NCBI RefSeq assembly: GCF_000226095.1
Contig: NC_016478.1
Location: 2,656,001 to 2,720,000 of the forward strand
DNA from: Thermothelomyces thermophilus ATCC 42464
Lineage: Eukaryota; Ascomycota; Sordariomycetes; Sordariales; Chaetomiaceae
DNA length: 64,000 nucleotides
Reading direction: 5' to 3'
The notes under the pieces are model-generated. The model saw only the letters and a program-made list of their open reading frames with translations, was not told the DNA's origin and did no database searches. How positions within the stretch are numbered: position 1 is the first letter of the stretch; each line of letters begins with the position of its first letter. Shown here one piece after another: positions 38,701 to 50,259 of this stretch. The position numbers and the translations under genes were made by a program.

Positions 38701-41604
38701 GTTTAGCTCGTTCCTCCTATCGCGATATCGATATCGTTATACCGCCTCTTCCAGAGTCTGTAGTAGTCTGCCTGCCACTGTCTGTCTCTTACGGTGGATC
38801 CGTAGGACATGCCTTTCTCTGAGCATCGTCCGCTCGCGATCCTTATATACTCCCCATCTCGCTAGTCGAATATAACTCCGTTTGGGGTCGCAGGTAGCTA
38901 CCATTCTTCTAGCTAATGTCCGGGTTGTAATCTTCATACTATAGTAACCCTAATATTATATCTTTATCATTACCTATATCTACAATGCTAAATACGACTA
39001 CTATAGTCTTCCCTGCTATAATAATGCCGATCGGTTCGGTCTCTCTATATACCTATTACGTCGGAAATGGCCCTTTGACTATACTATACTTCCGCTTTAT
39101 TCTCTAGGGTATCCGTAGCTAATTTATAAATGTCGGCGAAATCAGGTTTATCTCTGCTCTACTGTCCACTAGTACGAGCATTTCGTGCTGTTTCTACTAT
39201 GCTATTATCTATAGTCGCTTGTCTTGCCACCGTCGTCCTAAGATTGCGGCGATTTCCTATATTTCTGCCGGGAGGTCTCAGTATAGCGGTCTCTTATGCT
39301 AGTCCCTCCTATACTACGCTACCACTCGCCGCTACGCGGGCGTTAATGGTTTCCGGGCCCCTCGAAGGGCCCTGACCCGTTTCCTAGGTTAGTGCTAACC
39401 TCTTCGGTTATTCGGCTAATAGCGGCTTCGTCGATCGTGCTCATTTCTATAAGCCATTAGGTGCTTACGGCTTCCTACCATTAGGTCCGTTCTGCTTTCT
39501 ATCGTGCGTGCTATAGCTTTATCTAAAGCTCCCAAATTCGCAATTTCTTTTCGTCTACGTAATAAAGGTAATCGTTGCTCTAGCACAAGTCCTATATATC
39601 TCGTCTGGTTCCGCAGTGCCTAGGCTAGGCTCGTTTTAGAACTACCATAATACTTTCTAGGTCTCGGGCTTTGATTTTCTAGAGCAATTTAGCCGCTCTG
39701 TTTCCTACATCGTAGACCCATCCTACAGGGCGTAAGCCTCCGTCCCCGTTTTCCTGTTAGGTCAGCTAGTGATTGTTTTCGAATTTGTCGCGGAAGTGAT
39801 ATCGGCATTCGTATGCTATACACTAGAACCAGGGCACTTGCACATGTGCCTCGTGTCGAGGGTACAGTCGCATGGCGTCGCCTAGGAGGTATTGGAATTC
39901 TTTCCCGAATCCTTCCCATTATACATAGACCGTAGATACTCCAGTGCTAACATAGGAGTGTTTCTTCTAGTAGCTTTCCCACGTACGCTCGTCCTTTCCG
40001 TGGTTCGCGCGCATAAACTAGTATTCTAGGTTCTGTACGTCGTTACTAAGTTATTAGCCATCAAGATACTCGGCGTAGCTATTAGGCCTATCGTATATCA
40101 TAGGCTATTCTCCTTTAATAGTTTCTATAATACATCGGAGTTCCCTCATTTCGTCCCTCATTCTATCGCTCTACTAGGTAAGTCGAATCAAGCGTTTATC
40201 CTGTTTATATAGTTCCGCGTTAAGCCGAAAAACTTTGTTACGATACTATTCGATTCGTTCCTAGAGGAATAGAACATTAGGTCCGGGTCTTTCGATTCCT
40301 TAGGTGTCGGTTGTCCACAATCTATCCTGCCTCTACATGACTGTAAAACCCCACTGCCTCAAGGCTAGGAGAATCGAAACTAGCGGTACATATTCTCCTA
40401 CTATGTCCTATTCGGCAAGACCTGTCTCTAGGTTCATAGTGACCAGTTCGGAGTACGGTACTTGTTCGTCTTCACTGTTGCCATCATGTCTGAGACTGTC
40501 TGTGTCACTGCCCTTGTCTTCATGGCTCGTGGCCGCTACTTTGATGACGTCCTTAGTAGTTTCGTCAATGGCCGTAATTTCCTTTCTAGGGGCTGGTTTC
40601 CATTCTTTCTTTAGGCTCTGGCATTCTTGCTTATAGTGTCCTTTCTTTCTGTAGTTATAGTAGGTAACATTAGACTTGTCTTTGGTCATCTTCTTCTAGT
40701 CCTGCTTCTACGCTATATCTATATCTATAGCTCTGGGGTATGTCCTATACAAGGTACTAATGTACGCTCGCTTTTTCTTGTTGTTGGCCTTAACCGTGGT
40801 TCCGTTCATTTGACCTCGTTTTTGCTACTCTCGTACGTAGAGTTGATCATCGATCCTAATAGCCTGTACAATATATTCATCCAGAGTCTTAGGCCGATCA
40901 TACTTATATAGCTTATCCTTGACCTTTTCCTTTAGGCCATTATAAAACAATTATATTAACGCCTTATCATTAAGCTGAGACTTGAGCATGTCCTGTCTGA
41001 ACTATACGGCATAGGAGGCTACTAACTTGGTCTGTCGGAGATTGGCAAGTCTTTCTTACGTATGAATCTTCTTATCCTTATCGCCAAAAACCTTCCGAAG
41101 CTCTTCTTCGAAACGGTTATAAGATCGGAAGACTGCCCGTATAAACACGTCTCGATCGTCTTCGTCTTCCTCTATAAGATAGTCGTTCTACATAGGCTCG
41201 AACTATCTAAGTGCCTTGCCCTCTAGTCTCGTAGCTATATAGAGGACTTTAGCTTTATCGTCTAGAAACTTGTTGTCATTAAGCCGGAAGTAAGATCGGA
41301 GGTTTGTTAGGAATCCTATAAGATCCTCCTTAGTTCCTCCGTATTTACCAGGTAGTTCGATCTTAATACGCTTCACTTTAGCGCCCTCGAGTGCCTCGAT
41401 TTTAGTATAGGCCTCGTTAACCAACTTCTACAAGTACTTTTTACGGTTCTCGAGTTCCTTAATTCGAGCTTAAGCAGCCTTGTCTCTCTGGTCCAACTCC
41501 TAGATCCGCTGCTAGAGTTGACCAAGCTAAGCGAGCAGCTGTTCGGCCGTGACGTTAGTAGCTATGTCGATGTCAAGGTCGAAGTCTCCTCTGTTCTAAA
41601 CCAT
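35552..41604 (-). pseudogene. gag-pol of array unit 2, RIP-inactivated
   Basis: Gag ATG at 41604 and pol stop at 35552-35554. The gag domain is open at 41203-41424. The zinc-knuckle region is open at 40408-40689, with two of its three Cys changed to Tyr and one Cys and the His kept. RT keeps Tyr-Leu-Asp-Asp (37979-37990); the protease motif reads Asp-Ser-Arg-Ala (39155-39166). The integrase C-terminal domain is open at 35918-36196. Confidence 0.87.
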
Positions 41605-41631
41605 AATAGAACAAAGGGAGTGGTAACAACG

Positions 41632-42058
41632 TGTAACGAACCTAACTCAGACTTCTTCTAAAAGGGTCCAGACGGAGGTAGATTAGGCAGGACAAGCAGG
41701 CAGGTCGTCTGAGGGATTCGGTAAAGCTAAAGGGTTTATAACAACACTAGAGTTATCTCTTATAGTAATTAGCAATGCTTAGTATAAGTACTATGATTAT
41801 GATTATTACTACTAGTGAACTCCTAGAGTCCACTATAACGAGTGACTATTTACATGTATATATACTCCTAGGATCACTAGCAGTCGTGGTGATCATTTAT
41901 ACTAGCTTACCTGGCTTATATCGTGAGCTGGTGATCCTCTGTTAGGATCATTCCTTGCTAAGCGTGATCCCGTCCTGATTGGTCTATCATTCCTTCGGCT
42001 TGATTAGCCCGTTCGTGCCAGTGGCTTAGGCGGCATCTGTATATATATTTCCGTGACA
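41632..42058 (-). repeat. Array LTR3 (427 bp)
   Basis: TGTAACG..GTGACA. It serves as the 5' LTR of unit 2 and the 3' LTR of unit 3. A purine-rich tract adjoins it inside unit 3, read on the minus strand from about 42073 to 42059. Confidence 0.92.
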
Positions 42059-42184
42059 CGATGCCCCTCCTTCAAGGCTTTCGACCCGAAAGCCCTCTTT
42101 TAGGCCGTTTTAAATAGCGCTAACATCCTTTCTATGTATGCCTCGTAATTTTTCCCTTTTCCCGTACTACTAGTGACTGACAAG

Positions 42185-42846
42185 ATGGCAGATCGTATTT
42201 CTAAGCGCCGATCCTCGAAATCCTAACAGCGTACCGCGCTTGCTTCTTTTATTGATTCTTCTAGCGTAGACGTCATGCCGTGTTCGTGGTGTTTTAAGCG
42301 GAACTTGGCTTGTCGTATAGCGTTAGGCTCTTCTCGCTGTAGTGAGTGCGTATGTCAGGGTCGTTCTTACGATGGTTCTAACGTAGCGTCTGCTTGTTTG
42401 TGACCTAGTTTATTGCCTTTAATGTTCGTAGCTGATTCTTTATAGTAACAAAGATTATATCTAAACAAAAGCGTATAGAATAAGAAAAGGCTAATGCTAA
42501 AGAGGCCCTTTTTATCCTTTAGACTTAACTTCAGACGGCTGTTAGTTGATTAGCTTGTCTTTGTTACTAGAAACGTTTCTTGAAGGAGCGGGGTTCCAAG
42601 CTGTTTCATCGAGGCATATAGTCTCTAGAGGAAATAGAGGCAGAAGAACGGAGGGTATAGGAGTCCGAAGTACGCGTTATTAGTGATGTACGGTCCTAGG
42701 GTGCTGACGTCCCGTTTGACTAGTCTTCTTTAGGCCTAGATTTGTCAGAGGCCGACTTAGCCGTTTTATCCGAGCTAGTGCCTACGGTCGATCCGGGTTC
42801 TGCCGGTAGAACTGTTCTAGTTTCTTAGGGTAGTTCAAGTTCTTAA
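42185..42846 (+). pseudogene. Antisense accessory gene, array unit 3 (best copy for gene structure)
   Basis: Exon 1 42185-42395, intron 42396-42445 (donor GTTTGT, GCTGAT branch-like site, TTTATAG acceptor), exon 2 42446-42846. Total 612 nt, 204 codons. Exon 1 encodes C-x2-C-x6-C-x8-C-x2-C (residues 33, 36, 43, 52, 55), and a Tyr seven residues on stands where the sixth Cys of a Zn(II)2Cys6 cluster would be. Exon 2 is Glu/Lys/Arg-rich with heptad-like leucines. It runs opposite to gag-pol, starts 126 bp from the LTR, and overlaps the pol 3' end by 167 bp. RIP stops make it inactive. By family resemblance it is a Zn-cluster/coiled-coil protein of unknown function. Confidence 0.75.
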
Positions 42847-45800
42847 CTAGTTCCTATAAGTTGTCTTCTAGTCTAAAATCAAGCTATTTAACTAGGTACT
42901 ACAGTTCCCTATTAATAATACGTAAATCTAAAATTTCTTCGATGTCCTATTCTTCCTCTTCGTCCTTTGCTTCGATATGCGTAGTAACCTTGGCGTTCTT
43001 TGGTACTAGTTCGAGAAGTAAAATATAAAAAACATCCGTCTGTAGTCGCATAGATGACGGTAACAATAGTCGATAGTTAGATGTCGAAATTCGTTCCTTG
43101 ATAACGAAGGGTCTGACCTTCTTAAAGTCTAGCTTCGTACTTGGTCGTTTGGTTTGTAAGTTCCATACAATTAAGTAAACTTTGTCTCCCCTCTCTAGGC
43201 AAGGTCCCTCGAGCCTATATTTGTCGTAGTAGTCCTTTATTCTAGTTTTAACAAACTCGAGTTCCTTCTTAAGCTTCTCGTATAGTACGTATATCTGTTC
43301 TGCTTTGACTGCTGCTCTTGGCACTATGACCTCTAGTCCTTGTCTAAGGTCTGCTTTATATCCGTAGTTCGCGAAAAACGATATGACTTTGGTCATTTCT
43401 GTCGGCGTCGTGTTATAGGCGAGTTATGCTATTAGTAACAGCATGACCTAGTCGTCTTGCTAGTAATTGACGTAAGAGCGGAGGTATTGCTTAATAACTT
43501 GGTTTAGTCGCTCCGTTTGTCCGTCGGTCTGCGGGTGATATGCCGTTAACAGCTTGCTGTTAACGCCTAATCGTTGCATTAACGCTTGCCAGAACTTCGA
43601 CGCGAACTTCGTATCTCTGTCGGTGATCCATTCTTGCGGCCAAGTATATACTGATGCAACTTGCCGATAGATTACGTCTGCCAACTGTTCCGCTATCTAG
43701 GACTCCTTGTAGGGAAAGAAGTATACCCACTTGGTCAGGCAATCTACTATAGTAAGAATACTATCGTAGGTCACTCCTATAGCTATATCCTTAGATTCTA
43801 GCAGCTTCGTAATAAAGTCTATCGTAACTAAACTCTATAGTTTGTCAGCTATTAGCAGTGGCTAAAGTAGTCTATATAGCTTATGTCGTGCCGTTTTGCT
43901 TCGATTACAGATGTCATAGTTCCGTACGACTTCCTTAACCCGTGCCGTTAACTGTAGAAAGTCGTAGTGTCTCTTGACTTGTACGACAGTCTTCGTAACT
44001 CCTTTATATCCTCCGAGTTTTGATTCGTAGAGTTCTCGAATCATTCGCAGCTATTGATCTTTGTTATAGATATACGCTTTACTTCGGTACCAGAGTTTCC
44101 CATCTTTTTCTTCCACTCCGTCAGGTACCACTGGTCCAGGTGCTGCTTGATACTATACCTCGTTAATCCTTTCTTCTCGAAAGATTACGCAGCATTCTAG
44201 GAACAAGTCAAGTAGATCATCTTCCACGGGTGTCTACGTTTCGTGATGCAGCGTTCCGTCTGTTCGTTCCTTGAACAACGGTAGTATTGCTCCCGTTCGT
44301 CCTTCCGTGTGATCTGTTTGTCGGCTTAAGATGTCTGCTCGTGTGTTCTCTTTGCCCTTTTTGTAGCGAATCTTAAAGTTAAATTCCGCGAGGAATTCTG
44401 CCTATCGTATTTGTCATCTGTTAAGCTCCTTTATCATTATAAAGTATTACAGGTTCTTGTAATCTATATATACTTATACCGGTTTAATCGTGCTACTAAG
44501 GTATAGTCGCCATTCCTTGAAAGCTTTGACAATCGCAAGTAGTTCCTTATCGTAAATCGGATAATTAAGACGTAGTCTATTAAGCTTCTTAGAAAAGAAA
44601 GCTATAGGATATAGCTTCCCTTGTTCGTCTCGTTGTCCCAATTATCCTCCGATAGCGTAGTCTAAAGCGTCCGTTTCTACCTCAAATGGCTTCTTAGGGT
44701 CTAGCAGTACCAGTACTAGATCTTTAGTAATAGCATCGCGGATCTACGTAAATGCTTGCTCATATTACTCTTCCCATTAGAATTTAGCGTTCTTCCTAGT
44801 AAGTTCGTATAAAGGTCGTATAATCGCTCTAAAGTTCCTAATGAACATCTGGTAGAAGTTTACAAATCTGATAAAACTTTGTACTTCTGTGACTGATGTC
44901 GGTCGTAGCCAATTCTTGATAGCTTTAACCTTTAAAGGTTCTATCTGGATTTGTCCTAGGGATATTTCGTATCCCAAAAAGACTATCTTCCTAACATGGA
45001 ATTCGCTCTTTTCCTTGTTGACTAATAGCTTATGCGTGTGTAGCGTGTCTAGCACTGCTTCTACATGCTTCCGGTGTTCGTCTATCGTCTTGGAGAAGAT
45101 GAGTATATCGTCGAGATAATATACCGCAAATTTGTTAAGAAAGGGTCGGATAGCTTGATTAATCAGGGCTTAGAACGTTGCCGGCGCGTTTGTAAGTCCG
45201 AATAGCATGACGAGGTACTTATAGTAGCTATAGGGTATCCTAAAGGCCGTTTTCCACTCGTTACCTTCTTTAATCTATATATAGTTATAGGCCGATAGCA
45301 AGTCAAGACGCGTAAAATATTAGGCTCCTGCTAACTAATCTTAGAGCTATAAGATTAGCGGTAACAGGTATCGATTTTTCACGGTCTATTCGTTAAGTTA
45401 CCAATAGTCGACACATAACTGTAGCTTTCTATCTTTCTTAGGTACAAACAGAATTAGGTAGCTTGCTAATGATATCAACAGGCAGATATATCCTCTTCGA
45501 AGGTTCTCCTCCAAATATCGCTTAAGTTCTTCGTTCTATGTCTAGCTCGTATAGTAAATCTTAAAGAACTTCAGTCGTACTCCTTCCTTAAGCTTAATCT
45601 CGTAATCCCATAGGCCGTATTCTAGTAATCCTTCCAGGTACTTTGGTTTGAATGCTAGGTGTCCTTCGTATTCCTTCGGTACTTCCCTAGTCTTGTCTCG
45701 TCTCTCGGTTTTCTGATAGTATGCAAACTTGGTTCCGTCTATAGCGATACTAGCGATTTCTCCTGTCTCAACCTACTACTCTAATTATAGTGCTCTACAT

Positions 45801-48732
45801 TCGTCAACAGAGAGAACAGCTATCAGCGGTTTAGCTCGTTCCTCCTATCGTAATATCGATGTCGTTATACCGCCTCTTCTAGAGTCCGTAGTAGTCTGCC
45901 TGCCACTGTCCGTCTCTTACGGTAGATCTGTAGGACATGCCTTTCTCTAAGCATCGTCTACTCGCGATCCTTACACGCTCCCTATCTCGCTAGTCAAATA
46001 CGACTCTATTCGGGGTTATAGGTAGCTACCATTCTTCTAGCTAATATCTAGGTCGTAATCTTCATACCATAGTAACCTTAATATCATATCTTTGTCGTTG
46101 CCTATGTCCACGATACTAAATACAACTGCTATAGTCTTCTCTACCATAGTAATACCAATTGGTTTAGTCTCTCTATATACCTATTACGTCAGAAATGGCC
46201 CTTTGACTATGCCATGCTTCCGCTTCATTCTCCAGGGTATCCGCAGCTAATTCACAAGTGTCGGCGAAATCAGGTTTATCTCTGCTCTACTGTCCACTAG
46301 TACGAGCATTTCGTGCTGTTTCTACTATACTATTATCTATAGTCGCTTATCTTGCCGCTATCGTCCCAAGATTACGGCGATTTCCTATGTTTCTACCGGG
46401 AGGTCTCGGTATAGTGGTCTCTTATGCTAGTCCCTCCTATATTATGCTACCACTCGCCACTATACGGGCATTAATGGTTTCCGGGCCCCTTGAAGGGCCC
46501 TGACCCGTTTCCTAGGTCAGTACTAACCTCTTCGGTTATTCGGCTAATAGCGGCTTCGTCGATCATGCTCATTTCCGTAAGCCATTAGGTGCTTGCGGCT
46601 TCCTACTATTAGGTCTATTCTACTTTCTATTGTACGTGCCATAGCTTCATCTAAAGCTCCCGAATTCGCAATTTCTTTTCGTCCGCGTAATAGAGGTAAT
46701 TATTACTCTAGCACGAGTCCTATATGTCTCGTCCGGTTCCGTAGTGCCTAGGCTAGGCTTGTTTTAGAACTACCGTAATGCTTTCTAGGTCTCGGGCTTC
46801 GATTTTCTAGAGCAATTCGGCCGCTCTGTTTCCTACATCGTAGACCTATCCCATAGGGCGTAAGCCTCCGTCCCCGTTTTCCTGTCAGGTCGGCCAGTAA
46901 TTGTTTTCAAATTTGTCGCGGAAGTAATATCGGCATTCGTATACCACACACTAGAACCAGGGCACTTACGTATATGCCTTGTATTAAGGGTATAGTCGCG
47001 TAATGTCGCCTAGGAGGTATTAGAATTCTTTCCTAAATCCTTCCTATTATACGTAGACTATAGATACTCTAGTGCTGACATAGGAGTGTTTCTTCTAGTA
47101 GCTTTCCTACGTATGCTTGTCCTTTCCACGGTTTACACGCATGAACTAGTATTCTAGGTTCTACACATCGTTACTAAGTTATTAGCCGTCAAGATACTCG
47201 GCATAGCTATTAGGCCTATCGTATATCACAGGCTATTCTCCTTTAATAGTTTCTACGATACGTTAGAGTTCCCTCATTTCGTCCCTCATTCTATCGCTCT
47301 ACTAGGTAAGTCGAATCAAGCGTTCATCCCATTCGCGCAGTTCCACGTTAAGCCGAAAAACTTCGTTACAATACCATTCGATTCGTTCCTAGAGGAATAG
47401 AACATTAGGTCCAGGTCTTTCGATTCCTTAGGTGTCGGTTATCCACGATCCATCCCGCCTCTACGTGACTATGAAACCCTACTACCTCAAGGCTAGGAAA
47501 ATCGAAACTGGCGGTATATATTCTCCTACCATGTCCCATTCGGCAAGACCTGTCTCTAGGTTCACAGTGACCAGTTCGGAGTACGGTGCTTGTTCGTCTT
47601 TACCGTTGCCGTCGTGTCCGAGACTATCCGTATCACTACCCTTGTCTTCGTAGCTCATAGCCGCTACTTCGATAATGTCCTTAGTAGTTTTGTCGATAGC
47701 CGTAATTTCCTTTCTAGGGGCTGGTTTCCATTCTTTCTTCGGGCTTCGGCATTCTTGCTTGTAGTGTCCTTTCTTTCCGTAGTTATAGTAGGTAACATTA
47801 GACTTGTCTTTAGTCGTCTTCTTCTGGTCCTGCTTCTACATTATGTCTATATCTATAGCTCCGGGGTATGTCCTGTACAAGGTACTAACATACGCTCGCT
47901 TTTTCTTGTCATTAGCCTTAACCGTAGTTCCATTTATTTGACCTCGTTTCTACTACTCTCGTATATAGAGTCAATCATCGATCTTAATAGCCTATACGAT
48001 ATATTTATCTAGAGTCTTAGGCTGATCGTACTTATATAGCTTGTCCTTAACCTTTTCCTTTAGGCCATTATAGAACAATTATATTAATGCCTTATCATTA
48101 AGCTAAGACTTAAGTATGTCCTATCTAAACTATATAGTATAGGAGGCTATTAACTTAGTCTATTAGAGATTAGCGAGTCTTTCTTATATATAAATCTTCT
48201 TATCCTTATCGCCAAAAACCTTCCGAAGCTCTTCTTCGAAACGGTCGTAAGATCGGAAGACTGCCCGTATAAACGCGTCTCGATCGTCTTCGTCTTCCTC
48301 CGTAAGATAGTCATTCTATATAGGCTCGAACCATCTAAGTACCTTGCCCTCTAGTCTCGTAGCTATATAGAGGACTTTAGCTTTATCGTCTAGAAACTTA
48401 TTATCATTAAGCCAGAAGTAAGATCAGAGGTTTGTTAGGAATCCTACAAGATCCTCCTTGGTTCCTCCATATTTGCTAGGTAGTTCGATCTTGATACGCT
48501 TCGCTTTGGCGCCCTCGAGTGCCTCGATTTTGGCGTAGGCCTCGTTAACTAACTTCTGCGAGTACTTTTCGCGGTTCTCGAGTTCCTTGATTCGAGCTTA
48601 AGCAGCCTTGTCTCTCTAGTCCAACTCCTAGATCCGCTACTAGAGTTAACCAAGCTAAGCAAGCAGCTATTCGGCCGTAACGTTAGTAGCCATATCGATA
48701 TCAAGGTCGAAGTCTCCTCCGTTCTAAACCAT
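42680..48732 (-). pseudogene. gag-pol of array unit 3, RIP-inactivated, best integrase
   Basis: Gag ATG at 48732 and pol stop at 42680-42682. Open pieces are the integrase core 43460-43684 (Thr-Asp-Arg-Asp and the Asp-Gly-Gln-Thr-Glu motif), the integrase C-terminal domain 42947-43396, the zinc-binding segment 43862-44044 (a His and a Cys changed to Tyr) and RT 44777-45055. RT keeps Tyr-Leu-Asp-Asp (45107-45118). The protease motif reads Asp-Ser-Arg-Ala (46283-46294). A chromodomain follows near 42780-42955 with Trp-to-stop changes. Confidence 0.88.
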
Positions 48733-48759
48733 AACAGAACAAAGGGAGTAGTAACAACG

Positions 48760-49186
48760 TATAACGAACCCAACTCAGACTTCTTCTAAAAGGGTCTAGA
48801 CGGAGGTAGATTAGGCGGGACAAGCAGGCAGGTCGTCTAAGGGATTCGGTGAAGCCAAAGGGTTCACAACAACACTAGAGTTGTCTCTTACAGTAATTAG
48901 CAATGCTCAGTATAAGTACTGTGATTGTGATTGTTACCACTGGTAAACTCCTAGAGTCCACTATAACGAGTGACTATTTACATGTATATATACTCCTAGG
49001 ATCACTAGCAGTCGTAGTAATCATTTATACTGGCTTACCTGGCTCATATCGTGAGCCGGTGATCCTCTGTTGGGATCATTCCTTGCCAAGCGTGATCCCG
49101 TCCTGATTGGTCTATCATTCCTTCGGCTTGATTGGCCCGTTCGTGCCAGTGGCTCAGGCGGCATCTGCATGCATATTTCCGTGACA
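48760..49186 (-). repeat. Array LTR4 (427 bp)
   Basis: Starts TATAACG (TGTGACG changed by transitions) and ends GTGACA. It is the outer 5' LTR of the array, followed by TSD CTTAA (49187-49191). Confidence 0.92.
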
Positions 49187-49191
49187 CTTAA

Positions 49192-49810
49192 GTATATCCT
49201 ATCTAAACTATATAGCATAAGAGGCTACTAACTTAGTTTATTAGAGATTAGTAAGTCTTTCTTATATATAAATTTTCTTATCTTTGTCGTTAAAAACCTT
49301 CTAAAGCTCTTCTTTAAAATGGTTATAGGATTAAAAGACTACCTATATAAATACGTCTCGGTCATCTTTATCTTTCTTAGTAAGATAGTTATTCTATATA
49401 GGCTCGAACTATCTAAGTGCTTTACCCTCTAGTCTTATAGCTATATAGAAGACTTTAGCTTTATTATCTAGAAACTTATTATCATTAAGCTAGAAGTAAG
49501 ATTAGAGGTTTATTAAGAATCCTACAAGGTCCTCCTTAGTTCCTCTATATTTACTAGGTAGTTTGATCTTAATATAGCTTACTTTAGCGCCCTTAAGTGT
49601 CTTAATTTTGGTATAAGCCTCGTTAACTAGTTTCTACAAGTGCTTTTTACCATTCTCGAGTTCCTTAATTCGAGCTTAAGTAGCCTTGTCTCTCTAGTCT
49701 AACTCCTAGATTTGCTAATAGAGTTAACCAAGCTAGGCAAGCAGCTATTCGGCTATGACATTAGTAGCTATGTCGATATCGAGGTCGAAGTTACCTCTGT
49801 TCTAAACCAT
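49192..49810 (-). pseudogene. gag N-terminal part of element B
   Basis: Gag start ATG at 49810, 27 bp inside the LTR. The minus-strand reading gives Met-Val-stop(Gln)-Asn-Arg-Gly, then the gag domain in broken form. It joins the rest of B at 27370 once the array is removed. Confidence 0.8.
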
Positions 49811-49837
49811 GACAGAATAAAGGGAGTGGTAACAATG

Positions 49838-50254
49838 TGTAACGAACCTAACTTAGACTTCTTCTAAAAGGGTTTAGACGAAGGTAGATTGAGTGGGATA
49901 AGCGGGCAGGTCGTCTGAGGTATTTGGTAAAGCCAAAGGGTTTATAACAATACTAGAGTTATCTCTTATAGTAATTAGCAATGCTTGGTATAAGTATTAT
50001 AATTGTAATTGTTACTACTAGTAAACTCCTAGAGTCTACCTAACGAGTAACTATCTATATGTATATATAATCCTAGTGATTATTCCTGATTATGGTGATC
50101 GTAAGTGATTATATGGTAGTAATTACCCTGATTACTAGTGAGCGTAGTAATCACTATACTTCCTATGTTGTAATTGGTCCTTTCGTTCCTTTGACTTGAT
50201 TAGCCTGTTTATGCCGGTGGCTTAGGTGGCATCTATATATATATTTCCGTGACA
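49838..50254 (-). repeat. 5' LTR of element B
   Basis: 417 bp, pairing with 20952-21368 and carrying the same B-specific central block. Confidence 0.88.
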
Positions 50255-50259
50255 ATAAA

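Larger units (their letters stand above)
27376..49186 (-). mobile_element. Tandem array of three Ty3/gypsy units sharing four LTRs
   Basis: 21,811 bp, made of LTR-internal-LTR-internal-LTR-internal-LTR with LTR starts at 27376, 34504, 41632 and 48760, a period of exactly 7128 bp each time. One CTTAA duplication flanks the whole block. The units differ by many transitions; equivalent landmarks (gag start, pol stop, antisense gene) also sit exactly 7128 bp apart. This fits an array formed before RIP, either as one inserted concatemer or by LTR-LTR unequal exchange afterwards. Confidence 0.9.
20952..50254 (-). mobile_element. Ty3/gypsy element B (diverged subfamily), contains the tandem array
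   Basis: LTRs of 417 bp (20952-21368, 49838-50254) resemble the A LTRs at both ends, but a central block of about 120 bp is different. The element's own sequence is 20952-27375 plus 49187-50254. The TSD is ATAAG (20947-20951) and ATAAA (50255-50259). The array interrupts its gag region with its own TSD CTTAA. The antisense gene is clearly diverged from the A copies, so B is a separate subfamily. Confidence 0.88.

Noticed and set aside
7786-45950. Recurring plus-strand 73-codon frames (7786, 13096, 24991, 31473, 38601, 45729)
   Set aside because: They are antisense to the gag-pol region between RT and protease, have no intron or domain signal, and recur only because the element recurs.
32002-46503. 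Plus-strand 81-codon frames (32002, 39130, 46258)
   Set aside because: Exact antisense of the protease domain, so a shadow frame.
27519-49106. Short plus-strand frames within LTRs (27519, 34647, 48903)
   Set aside because: LTR sequence with no start context or domain; LTRs are noncoding here.
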